Under the pieces are notes generated by a model. It worked only from the letters and a program-made list of their open reading frames with translations. It had not been told where the DNA came from and did no database searches. From NCBI RefSeq assembly GCF_937921625.1, contig NZ_CAKZTI010000007.1, forward strand, positions 1 through 46,243: a stretch of DNA of 46,243 bases, written 5' to 3'. Shown here one piece after another: positions 26,256 to 33,468 of the stretch; the stretch's first letter is position 1; every line of letters begins with the position of its first letter. Source of the DNA: an uncultured Campylobacter sp. GTDB lineage: Bacteria; Campylobacterota; Campylobacteria; Campylobacterales; Campylobacteraceae. Made by a program: the position numbers and the translations under genes.

Positions 26256-26747
26256 ATGCCGATCCCATTTCTAGCAGGTTTTGCGCTTGGTTGCGCGGCG
26301 GTTTACGCTTATAACAATCGAGATAAAATCAAAGAAGGTGCGAATAAAATCGTAAGTAGCAAAAGCGTCGAGGAGCTAAAAAATAGCGTCAAAGGCGGAG
26401 CGGAAAAATTAAGCAAAAAATCAAAAGAAATTTTTGCGGAAGCCAAAGAAGGTCTAGACGATGTCGCTGAGGCGGTAAAAGGTAAAAGAAAGTCTAGTAG
26501 CAAAAAAGCTGCGACAAGTAGCGCTAACACTGAAACTAGCACTGCAAAAAAAACCAGAAAAAAGCCGGGACCAAAACCTGGATTTAAAAGAACTAAAAAA
26601 TCCACCGCGAGCGCTAAGACTGGCGCAACACCGGTAGGTGAGACATCCGCAGCATCTACTACTCCGCTTAATATCCCGCAGATCGTAAAAATGGACGATA
26701 ATTCTTCGGTAAAATTTACGTCCGCAGACGACAAATCAGAAAAATAG
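26256..26747 (+). CDS. YtxH-like single-span protein with basic AT-hook-like tail
   Basis: A 163-residue protein. A short hydrophobic N-terminal helix (about 4-20, FLAGFALGCAAVYAYN) is followed by an amphipathic helical region (22-75) and a long Lys/Ser/Thr/Ala-rich tail. The tail holds KKTRKKPGPKPGFKRTKKS (98-116), which resembles an AT-hook or other polybasic binding motif. The ATG has AAGGAG upstream and a promoter of its own. The same FxxGxxLGxAAxY helix occurs in the protein at 27051, so the two are likely paralogous membrane anchors. Function unknown; a structural role at a membrane surface is possible. Confidence 0.6.
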   Translation: MPIPFLAGFALGCAAVYAYNNRDKIKEGANKIVSSKSVEELKNSVKGGAEKLSKKSKEIFAEAKEGLDDVAEAVKGKRKSSSKKAATSSANTETSTAKKTRKKPGPKPGFKRTKKSTASAKTGATPVGETSAASTTPLNIPQIVKMDDNSSVKFTSADDKSEK

Positions 26748-26755
26748 AGGCTTGA

Positions 26756-27058
26756 ATGAATAGATCACTTACGACACAGCGTTCGCCGCTGGATCACGTT
26801 TTAAGCGGCGCTATAGCGGGGGCGATCGGCGGTTGCGCCGTAGAGCTCGTTAAAGCCAAAGAAGGCAAGAGCAAATCTAAAGCGATTCGCGATGCGCTAG
26901 ATATTGCGCTAAGCGGCGGTATCATTGGCGGCGGCGCGATTTATAGCGCAAATAAACTCGTACAAGGCGAGTATCTACGCGCAGCGGCAGGCGTCGCAGT
27001 ATGTGTAGGCGCGCTCATTGCGGGTAGAAATTTTATTCTTAAGGTAGGCAATGAGTAA
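26756..27058 (+). CDS. Small glycine-zipper membrane protein
   Basis: A 100-residue protein with three short hydrophobic stretches: LSGAIAGAIGGCAVELV (16-32), IALSGGIIGGGAIYSANKL (about 50-68) and AAAGVAVCVGALIAGRNFIL (about 76-95). The repeated GxxxG-type spacing is typical of glycine zippers that pack tightly or oligomerise in membranes. A basic loop KAKEGKSKSK separates the first two. It overlaps the next gene by eight bases. No family is recognised with confidence. In context it could help shape a compartment membrane. Confidence 0.6.
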   Translation: MNRSLTTQRSPLDHVLSGAIAGAIGGCAVELVKAKEGKSKSKAIRDALDIALSGGIIGGGAIYSANKLVQGEYLRAAAGVAVCVGALIAGRNFILKVGNE

Positions 27059-27536
27059 TCCCTATATCACAAAAAAAGATTTGAAAGAAATTCTAGACGA
27101 TTACGATTTTGGTGACAACAAATATGCTAGCAGCTCTGCGGGTAGCTTTGCCGGCGATGAAAAGCTCGGCGGTTGGGCTAAATGGATAAACGAGCGGGTA
27201 AATTCTGCACCTTTTAATAGCTCAGCCTCCGACAATGGCTCGGATAGTAAAAATTCCGCCGCTCAAAGCTCAAGAGATGTAAATTCTACTCAGGGCTCCG
27301 CTTTCGGTGGAATTTTTAATTCCTTGGGTGGCAGGCAAAACGCGAACGGCTTATTCGGTAGCAACTCATTTATCACAGGCATCGTTCTGGGGGCCGCAGC
27401 GACCTATTTTCTCACCGACGAAAATGCGCAAAAAAAGCTTTTTAAGCTCATCGCAAAGGGCACCGAGATGTTTCAGATGGGCGTTGAAGAGATGAAGGAG
27501 CGATTCGAAGACGCCAAGGCAGAGATGCAAGAGTAG
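27051..27536 (+). CDS. YtxH-like protein with one C-terminal membrane helix
   Basis: A 161-residue protein. An N-terminal acidic helix (ITKKDLKEILDDYDF) leads into a Ser/Asn/Gly-rich disordered linker (about 25-105). A membrane helix follows (about 106-121, FITGIVLGAAATYFLTDENA), then an amphipathic C-terminal helix (GTEMFQMGVEEMKERFEDA). The helix resembles that of the protein at 26256. It overlaps the previous gene by eight bases and the ATPase gene follows after three bases, so they are one operon. Confidence 0.6.
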   Translation: MSNPYITKKDLKEILDDYDFGDNKYASSSAGSFAGDEKLGGWAKWINERVNSAPFNSSASDNGSDSKNSAAQSSRDVNSTQGSAFGGIFNSLGGRQNANGLFGSNSFITGIVLGAAATYFLTDENAQKKLFKLIAKGTEMFQMGVEEMKERFEDAKAEMQE

Positions 27537-27539
27537 TCG

Positions 27540-29621
27540 ATGCAAAATTTTAAAATTTTACATGAGACCAAAACTAGACTACGCATAAAGGTCGCGGGCT
27601 TTAAAGGGCTTGATACGAGCGCGTTGCAAAAAGCTGCTGCGAGGCTTGAAGGCGTAACTGAAGCTAGATTTAACGCTAAAATCGGCTCTTTGATCCTTAG
27701 GCTTGACGCGGGTGCAAATAAGGCGGGAATTCTAAAGCAACTTGAAGATTTAAATTTAAGCGAGCTAAAATCAATTATCCCCGCTAGCCATAAAAATTTG
27801 CCAAGCAAAAACGAATTTATTTTAGCGCTTCTTGCGTTGGGCGGAAATTTAATCTTTCGCACTTCGCCTTTAGCGCGCGCATTTAGCATCGTAGCGTGCG
27901 TGCCTATCTTAAAAGAGGGCATTAAAGAAAGCTTTCGTCACGGGCTTACTTCAAAGGGTTTGGAGGCTGCTGCTGTCGGAATTTCTCTCGCGCGCGGAGA
28001 TATCTTTGCCGCAAACAGTACCAATACGATGCTCGCTCTTGGCGAATACATGGAGGAGAGCACCGTTTATAAAAGCGACGATCTGATCCGCGAGCTCGCC
28101 CGCCCGGATATTGCCGAGGCGTGGGTCGAGATAGATCAAAACGGCAAAAAGACCGAGGTTAAAATCGCAACTTCTAAGCTAAAGGTAGGCGATATCGTGG
28201 TCGTGGGCGCAGGCGACGTCATAGCCGTGGACGGACACGTCGTAAGCGGCGAAGCGATGATAAATCAAGCCAATATGACGGGTGAATCGGTTGCGGTGAA
28301 AAAATCTCGCGGCGATAGCGTGCTAAGCGGTACGATCGTGGAGGAGGGCAGGATCCGTATCTGGGCGGAAAATGTCGGCGAAAACACCTCCACGCAGCGC
28401 ATCAAGCATTACATCACGGCATCTCTTAACGAGCGCTCCAGCATCGGCATGCATACGACTCACTTAGCCGACAAGCTCGTGCCGGTGACCTTCGGGCTTG
28501 CGGGCGCGTCCTATCTGATAAATCGAAATTTTATGAGCGTAGCTTCGGTGCTCCAGGCGGATTACTCTTGCGCGCTTAAGCTGCCTACGCCGGTTGCTTT
28601 TAAGTCAAGCATCTCAAAAGCGGGCAAGAACGGGATTTTGATTAAAGGCGCCAAGGCTCTTGAGTCGCTTGCGGCCGCCGACACCTTCGTATTCGATAAG
28701 ACGGGCACGCTTACGTACGGTAACCTGGAGGTCGCCGAGATCATATCGTTTGACGAGCGCTTCAGTAAAAACGATATTTTAAATTTAACCGCGAGCGCCG
28801 AGGAGCATTACTTTCACCCCGTAGCCGAGGCGATCGTGGATGCCGCCAAAAAACACGGCTTTATCCACAAACACCATGACGAGGTGGAATTCGTCGTTGC
28901 TCACGGCGTAAAGACCAGTATCGAGGGCAAAAAGCTCATCATCGGCTCGCGCCACTTCCTCGAAGACGACGAGATGATCTCGTTCGCGGCGCACGAAGAG
29001 ACCATCGATCTTGCGATGCAAAAGGGGCTCGCGCTGCTTTACATCGCATTTGACGGCAGACTTTTAGGCGTCATCGGGCTTAGAGACGAGGTGCGCGCAA
29101 ATGCCCGCACCGTCATCGCTAGGCTCCGCGAGCTAGGCGTAGAGCAGATCGTCATGCTAAGCGGCGACGTGAAATCAAAAGCCCGCGCCGTAGCCAAAAA
29201 GCTCGGCGTAGATCGCTATTACGGCGAGCTGTTGCCGACGCAAAAGACCGAAATCTTAGAGCAGCTAAAAGCTGAGGGGCGGAAGGTAGTCTTCGTGGGC
29301 GACGGCATAAACGATGCGCCGAGCCTGATGAAGGCGGACATCGGCATCAGCATGCTAAACGGCGCCGAGATCGCCAAGGCTTCCGCGCAGATCGGGCTTT
29401 TGAAAAACGACATCGAGGGTGTCGCGCAGGTAAAGGCGCTGGCCAACGACACGCTGCGGCTCGTAAATCGAAATTTCAACGCCACCGTGGGGATAAATTC
29501 GATCATTTTATTTTTGGCGACCTTCGGCGCGCTAAGTCCTGTAGCTACGGCGCTGCTGCATAACGGCACGACGATTGGGCTACTACTAAATTCCATTAAA
29601 GGGGTAAAATTTGAGCATTGA
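27540..29621 (+). CDS. P1B-type heavy-metal ATPase with SCA motif (FezB-like candidate)
   Basis: A 693-residue metal-transporting P-type ATPase. Order: an HMA-like N-terminal domain without CxxC (about 1-75; TKTRLRIKV at 11-18 and IGSLILRLD), membrane helices, actuator motif NMTGES, and a metal-site helix YSCALKLPTPVAF with Cys344. Then the phosphorylated Asp386 in DKTGTLT, the P1B hallmark His426-Pro427 in HYFHPVAE, and GDGINDAP around D588. Canonical copper or zinc pumps have CPC in the site helix; this one has SCA. As I recall the classification, SCA marks the P1B-6 group to which the ferrosome protein FezB belongs. Iron as substrate is inference. Translation is probably coupled to the flanking genes: the next gene starts inside its last codons. 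Confidence 0.85.
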   Translation: MQNFKILHETKTRLRIKVAGFKGLDTSALQKAAARLEGVTEARFNAKIGSLILRLDAGANKAGILKQLEDLNLSELKSIIPASHKNLPSKNEFILALLALGGNLIFRTSPLARAFSIVACVPILKEGIKESFRHGLTSKGLEAAAVGISLARGDIFAANSTNTMLALGEYMEESTVYKSDDLIRELARPDIAEAWVEIDQNGKKTEVKIATSKLKVGDIVVVGAGDVIAVDGHVVSGEAMINQANMTGESVAVKKSRGDSVLSGTIVEEGRIRIWAENVGENTSTQRIKHYITASLNERSSIGMHTTHLADKLVPVTFGLAGASYLINRNFMSVASVLQADYSCALKLPTPVAFKSSISKAGKNGILIKGAKALESLAAADTFVFDKTGTLTYGNLEVAEIISFDERFSKNDILNLTASAEEHYFHPVAEAIVDAAKKHGFIHKHHDEVEFVVAHGVKTSIEGKKLIIGSRHFLEDDEMISFAAHEETIDLAMQKGLALLYIAFDGRLLGVIGLRDEVRANARTVIARLRELGVEQIVMLSGDVKSKARAVAKKLGVDRYYGELLPTQKTEILEQLKAEGRKVVFVGDGINDAPSLMKADIGISMLNGAEIAKASAQIGLLKNDIEGVAQVKALANDTLRLVNRNFNATVGINSIILFLATFGALSPVATALLHNGTTIGLLLNSIKGVKFEH

Positions 29622-29955
29622 AGATAAAATTTTGGATCTAAACTTTCAGCGCAAAGCGGCTAAAGTGACGCTCGGAGTGAGTATGGGTATCACGGCTCTA
29701 ACCGCGCTAAATATGAACTCGCGCATGTCGCAGCTGCATAAAATTTCCGGCATAGTGATGCTGGGATGCGCGATCTGGCACGCTAGCCTTTACGGCTCAC
29801 CGTACAGCGAGTTTTTGCAAAATAGAAAAGCAAAGAGCAGGGGCAGAAAGAGATCCATAGCAAATTTAGCTTTGGAAAATCTGCCGGACGGCAAAAGCAC
29901 GCCTGCAAAAAGTGCGCCCGCGAAAAGAAAGCCTCGCACGCGCAAAAGCGCCTAG
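29611..29955 (+). CDS. Small two-span membrane protein with basic tail
   Basis: A 114-residue protein from a TTG start, preceded by AAAGGGG and overlapping the ATPase stop by 11 bases. Two hydrophobic helices (about 17-35 and 44-62) are joined by a short loop. The second is flanked by His43 (QLHKISG) and contains His57 (AIWHASLYG), a spacing that could bind haem b as in DUF4405-like proteins, though this is speculative. The tail (about 70-114) is rich in Lys, Arg, Pro and Ala (KSAPAKRKPRTRKSA), like that of the protein at 26256. It is the last gene of the cluster. Confidence 0.55.
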   Translation: MSIEDKILDLNFQRKAAKVTLGVSMGITALTALNMNSRMSQLHKISGIVMLGCAIWHASLYGSPYSEFLQNRKAKSRGRKRSIANLALENLPDGKSTPAKSAPAKRKPRTRKSA

Positions 29956-30420
29956 CGGCATAGTGCGTCGCGGCTTTTGAAAGTGCAAAGAAACTCTAAA
30001 ACCTATCAGCGCATCGCTTCCTAAGTGCGAATCGCCAAAAGTTTTTAAGTGCAAAGATAAACTCTAAAACCGCTAATTTTATCTAGACGCAGTCGCCGAA
30101 TAAAACGTCGCAAGCAGTGAAATTTGCGCCGTTCGCGACTAATTTATAATCAATAATCTCTCACTTCGTAAATTTAAGCGATATTTGTATTTTTAAATTA
30201 TGCGGTTATAACTTCGCTTGTAAATTTTACATTTAGCGGCTGTGTCGGTCGCTAGCTACCGAAATTTTAATCCGTAAACGCATCATAATATCCTTTAAAT
30301 TTTTTCACCCGCCTTTACCTGCCGCAAATTTAAATTTCGCTACAATCGCTTTTTAAAATTTTGCGCCGAATGTGCGTAAAGAGGCTAAAAAGCCAAAAAA
30401 GCTAAATTTAAAGGATCAAG
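29956..30420. other. Intergenic region with a 23-25 base direct repeat
   Basis: About 465 bases with no convincing gene. AAGTGCAAAG followed by AAACTCTAAAACC occurs at 29981-30003 and again at 30047-30071 with two extra bases. The rest is AAATTT-rich DNA leading to the AAAGGA ribosome site of tgt. A promoter for tgt must lie in the last part but no clear box was picked out. Confidence 0.5.
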
Positions 30421-31587
30421 ATGGATTTTAAGATAGACGCCGCAGACGGCGCGGCGCGCGCCTGCACGATCCGCACGGCGCATAGCACGATCCGCACCCC
30501 CGTTTTTATGCCGGTCGGCACCGTGGGCGCGGTCAAAGCGCTCGATGCGACGGACGTAGAGCAGCTCCTGGGCGCACAGATCATCCTTGCTAACACCTAT
30601 CATATGTATCTGCGTCCGGGCTCGCGGGTAGTGGCGGAGTTCGGCGGGCTGCACGGATTTACGAAGTTTTCCCGCAGCTTTTTGACCGACAGCGGCGGCT
30701 TTCAGGCTTTTAGCCTGCGCGCAAACACCAAAAAAGATGAGGGCGGCATAAAATTTAAAAGCCACATCGACGGCAGCACGCATTATTTCACGCCGCGCTC
30801 GGTGCTGGATACGCAGTATGAGCTAAACTCCGATATTATGATGATTTTAGACGACTTAGTGGAGCTGCCGCGCGAGCCGGGCGCACTTAGCAGCGATGAT
30901 AGATCGAGGCTTAAAAAGCGTATCGATCTAAGCGTCGCGCGCACGATAAAATGGGCTCGCGAGGCGATAGATTATCACGAGGCCATGAAATCTCGCGGCC
31001 TGCACGCGCATCAAAATATCTTCGGTATCATCCAAGGCGGCACCGACCCGCAGGCGCGCAAATTTTGCGCCGAAGCGCTGTGCGAGATGAGCTTCGACGG
31101 GCTTGCGATCGGAGGGCTTAGCGTGGGCGAGAAAAACGAGCTGATGTACGACACGGTAGAGGCCATGATGCCATACGTCGATGCGGCGCGACCGCGATAT
31201 TTGATGGGGGTCGGCACGCCCGAGGATCTCGTCGAAAACGTCGCTCGCGGCGTGGATATGTTCGACTGCGTGATGCCTACGCGCAACGCCCGCAACGGCA
31301 CGCTATTTACGAGCTTCGGCAAGATCAGCATCAAAAACGCAGGCTTTATCAGCGATCACGATCCGATCGATCCGCACTGCGACTGCTACACGTGCAAGCG
31401 CTTCAGCCGCGGCTACCTAAATCATCTATTTCGCGCGCGAGAGCTTAGCTTTTACCGCCTTGCTAGCATTCACAATCTGCATTATTACCTGCGCCTTGCT
31501 GCGGATATGAGGGAGGCGATAATGTGCGGGCGGTTTGCCGAGTTTAGGCAGGAATTCTACGTCGCACGAAACGGGGCGCGAGATTAA
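30421..31587 (+). CDS. tgt: Queuine tRNA-ribosyltransferase (tRNA-guanine transglycosylase)
   Basis: Exchanges guanine 34 of GUN-anticodon tRNAs for the queuosine precursor preQ1. The 388-residue protein shows LTDSGGFQAFSL with catalytic Asp90, IFGIIQGGTDPQAR, GLAIGGLSVGEKNE and FDCVMPTRNARNG. It ends with the zinc site CDCYTCKRFSRGYLNH. The start has AAAGGA upstream. It is flanked by long non-coding stretches on both sides, so it is probably monocistronic. Confidence 0.96.
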   Translation: MDFKIDAADGAARACTIRTAHSTIRTPVFMPVGTVGAVKALDATDVEQLLGAQIILANTYHMYLRPGSRVVAEFGGLHGFTKFSRSFLTDSGGFQAFSLRANTKKDEGGIKFKSHIDGSTHYFTPRSVLDTQYELNSDIMMILDDLVELPREPGALSSDDRSRLKKRIDLSVARTIKWAREAIDYHEAMKSRGLHAHQNIFGIIQGGTDPQARKFCAEALCEMSFDGLAIGGLSVGEKNELMYDTVEAMMPYVDAARPRYLMGVGTPEDLVENVARGVDMFDCVMPTRNARNGTLFTSFGKISIKNAGFISDHDPIDPHCDCYTCKRFSRGYLNHLFRARELSFYRLASIHNLHYYLRLAADMREAIMCGRFAEFRQEFYVARNGARD

Positions 31588-32274
31588 ATTTCAGCAGGCG
31601 AGGGCGCGGATTTAGCGCGATAGTTAAATTTAGCTGCGGTGACTGATGAAATTTTATACGGCGCGCGGACGGCTAAATTTAAACGTGACAAAATTTGGGC
31701 AGTGAAATTTTAAGAGCTGCGTAGCGTGGAGCTTGTAGCTTTAAATTTGATTTGAATTCTGAGCTTAGGCTTTCGTATCGATTAGAATTTTATTTCGGCA
31801 AAATTTTATTATGATATAGTTATGTCTTGGAATTTCGCCGTAGAATGCGATGTGAAATTTGGCTTTGAATTTTGCGCTGAATTGCGTGGATAAAATTCTG
31901 CGTCGATATGTGCTGAGCGCGCGAGATTTAAAGATGGAATTTAGCGGTAGGATTTTACAGACGCGATGTAAAATTGCTATGGCTTTTGTCAAATAAAAGG
32001 GAACATTGCATCGAAAGTTCACAGGCACACTGGTATTTTTGTAAGCCGTGCGTTAACGCGTATAAAAGACATATATTGCTTTATGGTATGATCTACGCCT
32101 AAAATTATGGAATTTTATTGCGATAAAATTTCAATGCGGTAGAATTTTACTTTGATAAAGTTCAAATCCCCGCTAAATTCTGTCTTCGTGCTAAATTTTG
32201 CGATGAAATTTTGAGCAGAATTCTATCATAGTAGAATTTCATCGTAACTAAATCTGCGGCAAAATTTTGTAAAA
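31588..32274. other. Non-coding stretch after tgt
   Basis: About 690 AT-rich bases with many AAAATTT/GAATTTTA words in loosely repeated order. No convincing gene was found. An 87-codon frame on the minus strand (31765-32028) has no ribosome site and a composition like the repeats, so it was not called. A hairpin lies near the right end. Confidence 0.5.
32201..32244 (-). terminator. Hairpin, possible terminator of the membrane-protein gene
   Basis: CGATGAAATT at 32201-32210 is matched by its reverse complement at 32235-32244, with a 24-base loop that itself contains AGAATTCT. It lies about 30 bases beyond the stop of the minus-strand gene at 32275. The large loop makes the terminator call tentative. 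Confidence 0.35.
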
Positions 32275-33408
32275 TTATTTTTTAATCCGCCTTAGCATAC
32301 AAAATCCAAGGAAATAAAGCGGCGACATAACGATAAAAATTATGATGTATCTCCACGCTGTGCTCGCAAAAAATAGCCCCGTAAGCTCCATAAATTTCAT
32401 CGACGCGCCAGTATAGCGGTCGCCGATGCCGATGAAAATAATAGCCGCGAGCTCTACAAGCAGTGCGGGAGCAAATAGGATTGAGCCTGCGGTTTTGAAA
32501 AACATAAACGCAAATGCCTTGAACTTATAATAAAACGAAATGAGCCCAAGTCCGATCACGCCACAGATGAAAAACTGCTCGAACTCATCTAGCCCCAGGC
32601 TCTTATCCTGTAGGATCGTAGAGATGACGCACAGGATGATAAAGACGTTGTAATTCGCCATTTGATGCATCGGGTATTGATCGTGCGTCGCTATGGAGAG
32701 TAGGTTTATCGCGCGGTTAAGCGGCAGCAGATAAAATAGCGCAAAACTAAGGAAAATCAGCAGATCCATTACCATATAAACCGTGTCTTGATTGACGTAG
32801 TCTTGGATCTGCGAAAAAGATAGAAATATGCTTGCGATTTGCGAGCGGAATATCAAAATAATGACTATCGGCGCTATGGGCAGGATTATGGATTTAAGCC
32901 CTTCCTTGCGGATAGATGAAGTATAAATTTTACTCTCGACGCTTTGCGTAGTGCGCAGATCGTCTGTTTGGACGAACTCAAATCCAAAGAATTTCGGTTT
33001 TTTTGCACTCGCAGGCTTAGCTTTACGGTTAAATTTAAAATTATTAAATTTTTTTGCGACCTTCGCTTCTTTTACGGCGGATTTATCCTCTGCGATATTT
33101 TCGGTGGAGCTTTGAAAGGATGGCGCTTCGGATACATTGTTTTCTGCGGAATTCTTATCACCAAAAATTTCATCGTTTTGCTTTGCAGATTCTTTTGGCT
33201 GTGGGGCTACTTTTTGCGCTATGCGGTCTTTGGATTTAGAGCCCTCGACGCGCTTTATATTTATCGCGCTGGATGCTAGCGTGTCGAAGCTTACCTCATC
33301 GCCGTCGGTTAGGCTAGGATCGCGCTCGCCTAGCATTTCGTAGCTATACTCGACCCCGCCCGTGGCGACTATGACATTTTCACCTCTGATAAATCCGATA
33401 AGTCTCAT
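32275..33408 (-). CDS. Hypothetical multi-span membrane protein with soluble N-terminal half
   Basis: A 377-residue protein of unknown function. Residues 1-55 look like a small beta-rich domain (GFIRGENVIVATGGVEYSYE). Residues 56-165 are charged and probably disordered, rich in Lys, Ser, Ala and Glu. From about 170 on there are roughly six hydrophobic helices, among them LPIAPIVIILIFRSQIASIF, MDLLIFLSFALFYLLPL, ILFAPALLVELAAIIFIG and YIIIFIVMSPLYFLGFCML. I do not recognise a named family. The upstream neighbour is glmS, 60 bases away on the same strand, and the two may be co-transcribed. Confidence 0.75.
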   Translation of the reverse strand: MRLIGFIRGENVIVATGGVEYSYEMLGERDPSLTDGDEVSFDTLASSAINIKRVEGSKSKDRIAQKVAPQPKESAKQNDEIFGDKNSAENNVSEAPSFQSSTENIAEDKSAVKEAKVAKKFNNFKFNRKAKPASAKKPKFFGFEFVQTDDLRTTQSVESKIYTSSIRKEGLKSIILPIAPIVIILIFRSQIASIFLSFSQIQDYVNQDTVYMVMDLLIFLSFALFYLLPLNRAINLLSIATHDQYPMHQMANYNVFIILCVISTILQDKSLGLDEFEQFFICGVIGLGLISFYYKFKAFAFMFFKTAGSILFAPALLVELAAIIFIGIGDRYTGASMKFMELTGLFFASTAWRYIIIFIVMSPLYFLGFCMLRRIKK

Positions 33409-33468
33409 ATACTAACATTCCCCGATTTTTTAATGAGAAATATTAGTCAAAATGAACTTAAAAAACGA

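Noticed and set aside
25235..29955. Magnetosome or encapsulin gene cluster
   Set aside because: No Mam-type proteins and no capsid-like shell protein are present; the ATPase-centred set fits a fez-type cluster better.
31765..32028. 87-codon minus-strand frame
   Set aside because: No ribosome site, composition reflects the surrounding AAATTT-type repeats, and no family resemblance.
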